From the NCBI RefSeq assembly GCF_947489715.1, contig NZ_CANLER010000010.1, forward strand, positions 62,001 to 126,000: 64,000 nucleotides of DNA, read 5' to 3'. How positions within the stretch are numbered: the stretch's first letter is position 1; every line of letters begins with the position of its first letter. The translations under genes and the position numbers were made by a program. Source of the DNA: an uncultured Roseovarius sp. GTDB taxonomy: Bacteria > Pseudomonadota > Alphaproteobacteria > Rhodobacterales > Rhodobacteraceae. The notes under the pieces were generated by a model. It saw only the letters and a program-made list of their open reading frames with translations. It made no database searches and had not been told where the DNA came from. Below are positions 54,682-64,000 of this stretch, one piece after another.

Positions 54682-55289
54682 CAGCGGCAAAGCTCCTTGA
54701 TGCCTGATACATGTTCCTTGGTTGCGCCAAGCGTGTCGGCAGCCATGTCCCGGGCGGTTTGCAGAAGTGTGTCGGGTGTGACCACGCGGTCGAAAAGACC
54801 CCAGGCCAGTGCGTCATCCGTGGAAATCTTTTGCCCGGCCATCAGGATCAGTTTAGCGCGGGAAGGGCCAACAAGGCGTGTCAGGCGCGCAGGGTCTGAC
54901 GGTTGCGGCAGGAAGCCCAGCTTCATCACCGGATAGAACGCTTTGGCGCCCGGTACGGCGATGCGCAGATCGCAAGCCAGCACCATGCCCATCGCGCCGC
55001 CCGCCACGGTGCCGTTCAGCGCCGCTATGCTGAGGCCCGGCAGCGCGGCGATGGCCGACGAGAGCCGTTCCCATACGGGAGACGTAGGCAGGCCGGATTT
55101 CGCTGCCTCAAGATCCATGCCAGCGCTGAAGGCGCGGCCCGCGCCGGTCAGGATCAGCACGCGCGCCTCCTGTGCCGCCTCGGCGATTTCGGCAAGTTCG
55201 GTCAGCATTGCTTCGGTCAGCGAATTGGCCTTTTCCGGTCGGTTCAGGGTCGCAATCCAGAGGCCGCCGTCCTTTTCCAGCTGGATCAT
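54681..55289 (-). CDS. Enoyl-CoA hydratase/isomerase family protein
   Basis: The 202-residue product has the crotonase signature: LNRPEKANSLTEAML, LTGAGRAFSAGMDLEA (oxyanion hole) and AALNGTVAGGAMGMVLACDL. It is short for the family (usually about 255), lacking part of the C-terminal trimerisation helices. It probably hydrates or isomerises an acyl-CoA in step with the coupled SDR dehydrogenase upstream (ATGA overlap). Confidence 0.9.
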   Translation of the reverse strand: MIQLEKDGGLWIATLNRPEKANSLTEAMLTELAEIAEAAQEARVLILTGAGRAFSAGMDLEAAKSGLPTSPVWERLSSAIAALPGLSIAALNGTVAGGAMGMVLACDLRIAVPGAKAFYPVMKLGFLPQPSDPARLTRLVGPSRAKLILMAGQKISTDDALAWGLFDRVVTPDTLLQTARDMAADTLGATKEHVSGIKELCR

Positions 55290-56035
55290 ACGAGGCCTAC
55301 GCGCTTGCGGATATCTTCGTTACGCAAGGAGATTTCCTGACCGACAAATTCATCCGCTTCGGGGCTGCACATCCACAGCAGGGTCCTGGCGGGCCATTCC
55401 GGCGGGATGTGATCGGACCAGTCAAGCTGCGCCACGGGGTTCATGCCGCTGGCCTTGATCTCGCGCTGCATCTGGGTGGCGACGGTGCCCGGGGACAGGC
55501 CCATGACACGAAGCCCATGTTCGCGGCCTTCCTTGTCGGCGCACATGGTCAGCATCGCCGCCCCGGCTTTTGAGGCGCAATAATGGCTCCAGCCTTCGAG
55601 CGCGCTGTGCGCGGCACCGGAACTGATGGTGATGATCGTGCCACCACCCGCCGCCTGCATCACCGGCATGGCCGCGCGCATCCCGTAGAACACGCCTTTG
55701 AGGTTGATGTCGATTACATGGCCCCAGGCGTCGGGATCAGCCTTGGAGAGATGGGAAATAGGCTCTAACGCACCGGCATTGCCGATCAGAACGTCCAGCC
55801 CGCCAAATTCGCTGACGGCGGTTTGAAGTGCCTTCTCAACCTCCCAATAGCGGCTGACGTCACAAGGTATGGCGATGGCCTTTTCACCGATTTCGGCGGC
55901 CAGATCACCGATTGCATCGGAATTACGCGCAAGAAGCGCCACTTTGGCGCCCGCGCCTGCGAATTCACGGGCGCTTGCGGCGCCGATGCCGCGACTTGCA
56001 CCTGTGATTACCACGGTCTTGCCTTGTAAGTTCAT
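55286..56035 (-). CDS. Short-chain dehydrogenase/reductase
   Basis: The 249-residue SDR has the NAD(P) motif VVITGASRGIGAASAREF, NAG in LIGNAGALEP, and the catalytic Ser-Tyr-Lys (TIISSG region with HYCASKAGA). It probably oxidises or reduces a hydroxy- or ketoacyl compound. First gene of the SDR/hydratase/VOC operon; AAGGGCGAGATT precedes the ATG. Confidence 0.93.
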   Translation of the reverse strand: MNLQGKTVVITGASRGIGAASAREFAGAGAKVALLARNSDAIGDLAAEIGEKAIAIPCDVSRYWEVEKALQTAVSEFGGLDVLIGNAGALEPISHLSKADPDAWGHVIDINLKGVFYGMRAAMPVMQAAGGGTIITISSGAAHSALEGWSHYCASKAGAAMLTMCADKEGREHGLRVMGLSPGTVATQMQREIKASGMNPVAQLDWSDHIPPEWPARTLLWMCSPEADEFVGQEISLRNEDIRKRVGLV

Positions 56036-56163
56036 AATCTCGCCCTTTTATTGATAGAGAAGTCGTAGCTGCCCACGGGGCGCGGGTCCAGTCAGATCAC
56101 CACTTGACCGCGTCTGAGCATGGGCAGAAGTTAGTGCCGAATTTCAAATCGAGAGGGCTTATA

Positions 56164-57687
56164 ATGGCGCAGTGGAAAACCGCCGCAACATCGGCGGCAG
56201 CCATCAGCATTTTCATGACGGGATCGGCGGCCTATGCCGATGTGACCGCCGAACAGGTGTGGCAGGACTGGCAGGATTACATGGCCGGTTTCGGCTATCA
56301 GATGGCGGCTGACGAAAGCGTGTCGGGCGATGTCCTGAAGGTCGATAATCTGGTGATGACGCTGGAAGCCCCGGACAATCAGGGCACGATTACCATGTCG
56401 CTGGGGCAGTTCAGCTTTACCGATATGGGTGACGGCACGGTGTCGATGTCGATCCCGTCCGAGATGCCGCTGATGCTGAGCATGGACCCGGCTGAGGGTG
56501 AGGCGGTCGATGCCAAGATCGACTATAACACCACCGGTTATTCGGTCATCATTTCGGGCGACCCCGATGACATGACGTATAATTATGCGGTCGCGCAGAT
56601 GGAAATTGCGCTGGCCGAGCTGGTAGTTGACGGTGAAAAGGTAGATCTGGGACAGATTGATCTGGCGATTGCCGATATCACCGGGTCATCGAACATCAAG
56701 GGTGGTGACCTGCGTACCACCAAGCAGCGTTTGAATTCGGGTCCGGTGACGTTCAATCTGAATGTGGCCAATCCCGAAGATGACAACAAGGCGAATATCA
56801 GTGGCAACTATGACAGCCTGAGCTTCGAGGGTAGCGGCAGTTTTCCGAAAGATATGGACACCAACCAGATGGCCGAGATGCTGAAGGCGGGTTTTGCCTT
56901 TGACGGAACGTTCAATCTGGGCAAGGGCGGTGCGGATTTCAGTTTTGACGAGGCCGGCCAAGTGGTTCAGGGCAACAGTCTGACCGGAGGCGGCACGTTT
57001 GATATGGCGTTGAATGACGGTCAGATGAAATATACCGGGGCGGCCCGGGATTATCAGATCAACATTTCCGGTGGAGAGCTGCCCTTTCCGGTCGAAATGG
57101 CGATGCAGGCGGCTGGGTTCAACCTGATGATCCCGGTGTCGAGCAGCGATGAAGAACAGGATTTCGCTTTTGGCCTCAACCTGGGTGATTTCGAGATGTC
57201 TGACATGATCTGGGGCATTTTTGATCCCGGCGCGCAGTTGCCGCGTGACCCGGCAACGATCGCACTTGATCTGAGCGGGAAGGTCAAGATGCTGATCGAT
57301 CTGATGGACTTCGACGCGAGGGAAGCCGTCAAACGCGGCGAGACCGTGCCTGGAGAACTGAACGCGCTTGACCTCAATTCACTCAGGATCAACTTGGCGG
57401 GAACCGAGCTTACCGGCGAAGGCGGCTTTACCTTCGACAATACCGACACCGCGACTTTCGGCGGCATGCCTGCACCTACGGGTGGGGTCGATTTGAAACT
57501 GGTCGGCGGCAATGGCTTGCTGGACAAGCTGGTCGCCATGGGTCTGCTGCCCGAGGATCAGGCCATGAGTGCCCGGATGATGATGGGCGTGTTTGCCGTG
57601 CCCGGTCAGGAAGAAGACACGCTGACCTCGAAGATCGAGGTGACGGGCGATGGTCAGGTCAAGGCCAACGGTCAACGCATTCGCTAG
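56164..57687 (+). CDS. DUF2125 periplasmic protein (first of two paralogues)
   Basis: The 507-residue product has a signal peptide (cleavage near AAYAD) and DUF2125 features. It is rich in Asp, Gly and beta-strands. The C-terminal region reads MGLLPEDQAMSARMMMGVFA, almost the same as the neighbour. It probably faces the periplasm or outer membrane. ATG 56164 is preceded by GAGAGGG; an upstream start adds 20 residues without signal-peptide character. Function unknown. Confidence 0.88.
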   Translation: MAQWKTAATSAAAISIFMTGSAAYADVTAEQVWQDWQDYMAGFGYQMAADESVSGDVLKVDNLVMTLEAPDNQGTITMSLGQFSFTDMGDGTVSMSIPSEMPLMLSMDPAEGEAVDAKIDYNTTGYSVIISGDPDDMTYNYAVAQMEIALAELVVDGEKVDLGQIDLAIADITGSSNIKGGDLRTTKQRLNSGPVTFNLNVANPEDDNKANISGNYDSLSFEGSGSFPKDMDTNQMAEMLKAGFAFDGTFNLGKGGADFSFDEAGQVVQGNSLTGGGTFDMALNDGQMKYTGAARDYQINISGGELPFPVEMAMQAAGFNLMIPVSSSDEEQDFAFGLNLGDFEMSDMIWGIFDPGAQLPRDPATIALDLSGKVKMLIDLMDFDAREAVKRGETVPGELNALDLNSLRINLAGTELTGEGGFTFDNTDTATFGGMPAPTGGVDLKLVGGNGLLDKLVAMGLLPEDQAMSARMMMGVFAVPGQEEDTLTSKIEVTGDGQVKANGQRIR

Positions 57688-57791
57688 GCGTTTTAGATAA
57701 ATATCACGGGGGTCGCGGGTTTTGCCTGTGGCCCTTTTCTTTTGCGTCATGATAGATGTTGGGCGCACACATTTTGCTAAAGGTTTCCGAT

Positions 57792-59321
57792 ATGTCGATC
57801 TCTCCAAGGCTTTCTCTGGTTGCAGCTCTGATGCTGTCTGTTGCGGGTTCTCCCGCGCTTGCCGATTTGACGGTTGATGATGCATGGAATGTCTGGAAAT
57901 CGCAGATCGGGGCGTTGGGCCTGACGATTGATGCGGAAGAGGCCCGCGATGGCGACGCGCTGCAAATCGGTCCGATCAATATGTCGTTTAACCTGCCGAT
58001 GGAAGCGGGCGTCTTCACTGGCAGCTTTCCCGGCCCAAGGTTTGAGCCGTTGGGTGATGGGACGGTGCGGGTCAGCTATCCCGAAGAAAGCCAGTTCGTC
58101 TTTGGTGGAGAGATCGAGGGCGAGGCCAGCATGAACGTGGTTGTGGATGCCACGCTTGAGGGGCAGGACATGGTGATGTCCGGCATTCCGGACCGCGTGG
58201 TCAGCACCGGTGGCTATGATGCAGTACGGATGCGCCTGGCCGACCTGACGATTGATGGTGAAAAGCTGGGGCAGGCCGAGGGTACGATGACGGTTCTGGG
58301 CGGTCAGTATGAGCTGACGTCGACCCTTGGCGGTGATCTGATCACGATTGACGGCACGAACGCCTATGATCGCTATGACCTGTCCTATGGTTTCGAGATC
58401 GGCGAGGACGAGGCGCAGACCGGAGTTGCGGTCAGCGGGTTTGCCGAAGACGTGAAGATGACCCAGAGGATCGCGCTTCCGGCGGCGGGCTTGGATTTGC
58501 TGAACCTGCACACACAGTTGCGCGAGGGCATGACGATGTCGGTCTTGGCGCATTCCGCCCGCTATGGCAGCAGCGAAGAAACCACGCAGAATGGCGAAGT
58601 GCTGGCGCTGCAGAAATCCGAGATCAACGATTATGATGTCTCCTTCGTTCTGGACACCAAGGGGCTGTCTTCCGAAATCGGCACCGGGCCTTTTACCGGC
58701 GACATCCAGATTGCCGAGCTTCCCTTTCCGATTTCGCTGGCCTCGACCAAGGGCGCAGGCCGGTTCGTTGTACCGCTGTTGTCGACCGGCGCGCCGCAGC
58801 CCGGGCAAGTCATGATGGATATGCAGGGGCTGACCCTGAATGAAGACCTTTGGGCGCTGGCCGACCCCGAGGGACAATTGCCGCGCGATCCGATCGCGTT
58901 GCGTTTTGATCTGACTGGCGAGGTTGATGTGACCTTCGATCTGCTGGATATCAACAGGCTGATCGAAGGTGGGGCGCCAAATCCGTTTGTGCCGGTTTCT
59001 GCCAATCTTAAGGGGCTGTTCCTGTCGATGGTCGGGGCCGAGTTGACCGGTGATGGTGCGTTTACCTTTGATGCGGAAGACACCGAGACCTTCCCCGGCC
59101 TGCCACGCCCGGAGGGAACACTTGATCTGAATCTGACCGGCGCAAATGCGTTGATCGACCGGTTGGTCGCGATGGGGTTGATCCCTGAAGAACAGGCGAT
59201 GGGCGCGCGCATGATGATGGGGATGTTTGCGGTTCCGGGTGAGGGTGAGGATACGCTGACATCTCAAATCGAGATCAACGAACAGGGTCACGTGCTTGCC
59301 AATGGTCAACGCCTGAGGTGA
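57792..59321 (+). CDS. DUF2125 periplasmic protein (second paralogue)
   Basis: The 509-residue product starts with a signal peptide (MSISPRLSLVAALMLSVAGS, cleavage near ALADL). It follows its paralogue by about 100 bp and shares its architecture, including MGLIPEEQAMGARMMMGMFA and an LANGQRLR end. The pair most likely arose by tandem duplication. Function unknown. Confidence 0.88.
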   Translation: MSISPRLSLVAALMLSVAGSPALADLTVDDAWNVWKSQIGALGLTIDAEEARDGDALQIGPINMSFNLPMEAGVFTGSFPGPRFEPLGDGTVRVSYPEESQFVFGGEIEGEASMNVVVDATLEGQDMVMSGIPDRVVSTGGYDAVRMRLADLTIDGEKLGQAEGTMTVLGGQYELTSTLGGDLITIDGTNAYDRYDLSYGFEIGEDEAQTGVAVSGFAEDVKMTQRIALPAAGLDLLNLHTQLREGMTMSVLAHSARYGSSEETTQNGEVLALQKSEINDYDVSFVLDTKGLSSEIGTGPFTGDIQIAELPFPISLASTKGAGRFVVPLLSTGAPQPGQVMMDMQGLTLNEDLWALADPEGQLPRDPIALRFDLTGEVDVTFDLLDINRLIEGGAPNPFVPVSANLKGLFLSMVGAELTGDGAFTFDAEDTETFPGLPRPEGTLDLNLTGANALIDRLVAMGLIPEEQAMGARMMMGMFAVPGEGEDTLTSQIEINEQGHVLANGQRLR

Positions 59322-59402
59322 CATTGATGCAGGGCGGGCCACGGCTTGCCCTTGCGCCCTCTGGCTGCACGCTCTACCTGTTTCCTCAACAGGAGACCGA
59401 GC

Positions 59403-60749
59403 ATGTCGCATAATCTGCAAGATCTGACACAGGCGTTGTTGGAGGCTGCCCGTACGGCGGGAGCCGAGGCGGCGGATGCGATGGCGGTGCAGGGCACGTC
59501 GCTGTCGATAGATGTGCGGGGCGGCAAGCTGGAACAGGCCGAACGGTCTGAGGGTGTGGATATCGGGTTGCGGGTGTTGCTGGGGCAGCGGCAGGCCAAT
59601 GTCTCGGCCTCGGATACACGTCCGGCAACCCTGACAGCGCTGGCCGAACGGGCGGTTGCGATGGCGCGTGAAGCGCCCGAAGATCCGCATATCGGGTTGG
59701 CGGACCCGGGCGAACTGGCGCAAAGCTGGGATGTTGCGGCGCTTGAATTGTCCGACCCGACGGCCGAGCCATCCCCCGCCGATCTGCAACGCGACGCAGA
59801 GGCGGCCGAAGCGGCAGCATTAGATGTTGCGGGGGTCAGCCAGGTGCAGGCGTCCTCGGCCGGATATAGCAGCAGGCATATCCATATCGCGGCCAGCAAC
59901 GGTTTTTCGGGTGGTTACGCGCGCACCGATCGCGGCCTTTCCTGCGTGGCGATTGTCGGGGAAGGCACTGGGATGGAGCGTGATTACGATGGTGACAGCC
60001 GCATCTTTCAGTCCGATTTACGCGATCCGCAGGAGATCGGACAGCGTGCCGGCGAACGGGCGGTCGAGCGCGTGGGCGCACAAAAGCCGCCCACGGGTAC
60101 TTACCCGGTGCTCTTTGATGAGCGTATCTCCTCCACGCTGCTTGGGCATCTGCTGGCGGCGGCGAACGGCATGTCGGTGGCGCGCGGGTCATCCTGGCTT
60201 TTGGGCAAGCTGGGTGAACAGGTATTGCCCGAAGGGCTGTCGGTGACCGAAGACCCGCATCGCGCGCGGGTGCCCGGATCGCGCCCTTTCGATGCCGAAG
60301 GGCTGCCGACGCGAACACGCCATATTGTCGAAAACGGTGTGCTGACCGGCTGGACCCTTGATCTGGCAACGGCGCGCAAGCTGGACATGGCTTCGACCGC
60401 GAATGCGAAACGTGGAACGTCAGGCCCGCCTTCGCCCGGGGTATGGAATACGGCGCTGACCCAAGGCGAGGCGACGCGGGATGATTTGCTGGCGCAGATG
60501 GGGACAGGGCTGTTGGTCACGTCGATGATTGGGTCAACGATCAACCCCAATACCGGCGATTATTCTCGGGGGGCGGCGGGGTTCTGGGTGGAGAACGGCC
60601 AGATCAGCCATCCGGTCAATGAATGCACCATCGCCGGATCGCTGCCGGAAATGCTGCGCCGGATCGTGCCGGCGAATGATGCGCGGCTGCACCTGTCTCG
60701 GGTGGTGCCGTCGCTGCTGGTCGAAGGGATGACCCTTGCCGGAAACTGA
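59403..60749 (+). CDS. pmbA: TldD/PmbA-family metalloprotease subunit
   Basis: The 448-residue product matches PmbA (TldE): SHNLQDLTQALLEAARTAGA, VGLRVLLGQRQANVSAS-like strand, SSTLLGHLLAAANGMSVARG and the C-terminal NTGDYSRGAAGFWVENGQIS. With TldD it degrades unfolded peptides and trims peptide antibiotics and CcdA. PmbA lacks the TldD metal motif, as expected. ATG 59403 follows CAGGAGACC. Confidence 0.93.
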   Translation: MSHNLQDLTQALLEAARTAGAEAADAMAVQGTSLSIDVRGGKLEQAERSEGVDIGLRVLLGQRQANVSASDTRPATLTALAERAVAMAREAPEDPHIGLADPGELAQSWDVAALELSDPTAEPSPADLQRDAEAAEAAALDVAGVSQVQASSAGYSSRHIHIAASNGFSGGYARTDRGLSCVAIVGEGTGMERDYDGDSRIFQSDLRDPQEIGQRAGERAVERVGAQKPPTGTYPVLFDERISSTLLGHLLAAANGMSVARGSSWLLGKLGEQVLPEGLSVTEDPHRARVPGSRPFDAEGLPTRTRHIVENGVLTGWTLDLATARKLDMASTANAKRGTSGPPSPGVWNTALTQGEATRDDLLAQMGTGLLVTSMIGSTINPNTGDYSRGAAGFWVENGQISHPVNECTIAGSLPEMLRRIVPANDARLHLSRVVPSLLVEGMTLAGN

Positions 60750-61515
60750 TCTGGAACTTCTGATCCGGGCGGCACGATCGGCGGGCGAAATTGCCACCGG
60801 TTTCAGCGGTCAGACCGCGCGACGCTGGGACAAGGAAGGCGGGGCCGGTCCGGTGACCGAGGCCGATCTGGCGGTCAACGAGATGCTGGAGAGTGAGCTG
60901 CGCGCGGCCCGGCCGGACTATGGCTGGTTGTCAGAAGAGACCGAAGATGACCCGGTGCGCCTGGACTGCGATAGGGTCTTTATTGTCGATCCGATCGACG
61001 GCACACGCAGCTTTATCGAAGGGTCGCGCACCTGGGCGCATGCGCTGGCGGTGGCGCATAAAGGTGTGGTGACGGCGGCAGTGGTCTATCTGCCCCAGCG
61101 CAACAAGCTTTATGCGGCGGCTGCGGGCAAGGGCGCGCATCTGAACGATGCCCCGATCCGCGTGACCGGACGGGAGGATCTGTCCGGGTCATCGATGTTG
61201 GCGGCAAAGCCGAACTATGCGCCAGAACATTGGCGCGGCACCGTGCCGGATGTGTCACGGGTGTACCGACCATCACTGGCCTATCGTACCTCGTTGGTGG
61301 CCGAGGGCCGGTTTGACGCGATGCTGACCCTCAGGCCGACATGGGAATGGGATGTGGCCGCCGGGGACCTGATCCTGCGCGAGGCCGGGGCGATGACATC
61401 AGACCGGGCGGCACGGGCGTTGCGGTTCAACAACCCGGTGCCGCAGCTCAATGGTATTCTGGCGGCCAATCCGGTTCTGCACCATGAAATCGCCGCGGCG
61501 CTGTTACCGGAATGA
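60736..61515 (+). CDS. cysQ: Inositol monophosphatase-family (CysQ-like) phosphatase
   Basis: The 259-residue product shows the IMPase metal motifs GPVTEADLAVNEML, WLSEETEDD, VDPIDGTRSFIEG and WEWDVAAGDLILREAGA. CysQ-type enzymes remove the 3' phosphate from PAP made in sulfate assimilation. It overlaps the pmbA 3' end by 14 bp and must start with TTG at 60736, since a stop lies just upstream; AAGGG is 7 bp before. The specific substrate is inferred. Confidence 0.85.
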   Translation: MPETDLELLIRAARSAGEIATGFSGQTARRWDKEGGAGPVTEADLAVNEMLESELRAARPDYGWLSEETEDDPVRLDCDRVFIVDPIDGTRSFIEGSRTWAHALAVAHKGVVTAAVVYLPQRNKLYAAAAGKGAHLNDAPIRVTGREDLSGSSMLAAKPNYAPEHWRGTVPDVSRVYRPSLAYRTSLVAEGRFDAMLTLRPTWEWDVAAGDLILREAGAMTSDRAARALRFNNPVPQLNGILAANPVLHHEIAAALLPE

Positions 61516-61720
61516 GTGCGCTGGCGCGCACGCTTTATCTCTCGTCATTCGCGCTCCGCGCTGCTTCCTCGGGCCGCCTGCGTCCAGTGTTGCGATCCCG
61601 GTGAGGGTGGGGCTTGGGGGCATCCCCAAGGGCTGCGTGCCCTGAACGCGAACTGAAATGCGTGAGCGAAGCGAACTCCTTTTGGCAACCGCGCCCTCGT
61701 AACGCAGCGTTCCGGGGTGA

Positions 61721-63799
<2,079 letters not shown>

Positions 63800-63800
63800 A

Positions 63801-63823
63801 AAAAGCAGGGCGCATAAGCGCCC
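63801..63823 (-). terminator. Intrinsic terminator of the DUF4399 gene
   Basis: On the minus strand, GGGCGC, a 4-nt loop and GCGCCC are followed by TGCTTTTTTC, about 30 bp after the DUF4399 stop. It also lies right after the fadH stop on the plus strand, but there it has no T run. Confidence 0.75.
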
Positions 63824-63849
63824 CGATACTCGTTACCGTACCAAACAGG

Positions 63850-64000
63850 TTATTCGACGGTGATGGTGATCACCTCTGACATGACTGGCTCGTCATGCGG
63901 AGCGTGGTTGAGATCGCCAAGCAGCAGCTGCAACGTGTGTTCCCCCGCGCCCAGATCGACGGTGGTTTCGGTCTGGCCCTTGCCAAAATGCACGTGGTTA
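63850..64000 (-). CDS. DUF4399 domain protein, N-terminus outside window
   Basis: The minus strand reads NHVHFGKGQTETTVDLG, GEHTLQLLLGDLNHAPHDEP and ends SEVITITVE before TAA at 63850. This is the C-terminal part of DUF4399, a small periplasmic beta-sandwich often annotated as a rod shape-related or ATPase-like protein. Function unknown. Confidence 0.85.
   Translation of the reverse strand, partial: NHVHFGKGQTETTVDLGAGEHTLQLLLGDLNHAPHDEPVMSEVITITVE

Noticed and set aside
57777..59789. 670-codon minus-strand open frame
   Set aside because: Antisense to the second DUF2125 gene and pmbA, both well supported; the translation is low-complexity Arg/Gln/His-rich.

Overview
The window looks like a chromosomal segment of a Rhodobacteraceae (Roseobacter-group) alphaproteobacterium. 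The evidence is the gene content and order (dapF-mtaB, petABC, mutY, a DUF721 protein and a DsbA-like protein, waaA-lpxK, leuS-holA, paired DUF2125 proteins, pmbA-cysQ), GC-rich coding sequence and many ATGA start/stop overlaps. The species is not identifiable by eye.

1-2018: chromosomal flank with a GGDEF signalling gene (cut by the window edge) and a small periplasmic molybdopterin-fold protein next to it.

2019-17130: a 15.06-kb element integrated in tRNA-Lys(TTT). It is bounded by a perfect 52-bp direct repeat containing the 3' part of the tRNA. Next to the tRNA lie a tyrosine-recombinase-like integrase, a small excisionase-type HTH protein and two small zinc-ribbon proteins with the same Cys/His spacing. 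A noncoding region of about 0.87 kb follows, with seven copies of an octamer iteron (possible origin or operator). Next is a DNA-packaging module: a DUF4055 portal, a small-terminase-like protein, and a large terminase split into separate ATPase and nuclease genes. No capsid, protease or tail gene is present. The far end carries cargo on the opposite strand: a DUF2971 protein, a tRNA-Thr(CGT)-like sequence, a type ISP-like single-chain restriction-modification enzyme and a small ADP-ribosyltransferase-like protein. I read it as a phage satellite or reduced prophage with defence cargo. This is the strongest candidate here for an undescribed system.

17085-25146: tRNA-Lys, dapF, mtaB, two glutathione S-transferases around a PaiB-type FMN protein, an outer-membrane barrel protein, then the cytochrome bc1 operon petABC. 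A candidate sRNA with an anti-Shine-Dalgarno-like linker lies just downstream.

25556-35374: surface or protein modification genes (a double-domain sulfotransferase and a TPR O-GlcNAc-transferase-like protein), a MATE exporter, then a GntR regulator divergent from an orphan TAXI binding protein and a class IV aminotransferase, with a paired palindromic operator between them, and a LacI regulator.

35520-50000: tRNA-Arg(CCT), alkB, mutY, a DciA-like protein, a DsbA-like thioredoxin, a CoA-transferase, lpxK and a divergent waaA, a glutamine amidotransferase, a glycosyltransferase, and leuS-holA. Between leuS and holA a 16-codon ORF sits where lptE is expected and looks like a deletion remnant.

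48628-64000: a GFA-family protein with a double palindrome upstream, a flavoprotein and an MscS channel, an HNH protein, a Tat multicopper oxidase, a STAS-like protein, an SDR/enoyl-CoA hydratase/VOC operon, tandem DUF2125 paralogues, pmbA, cysQ, fadH and a partial DUF4399 gene.
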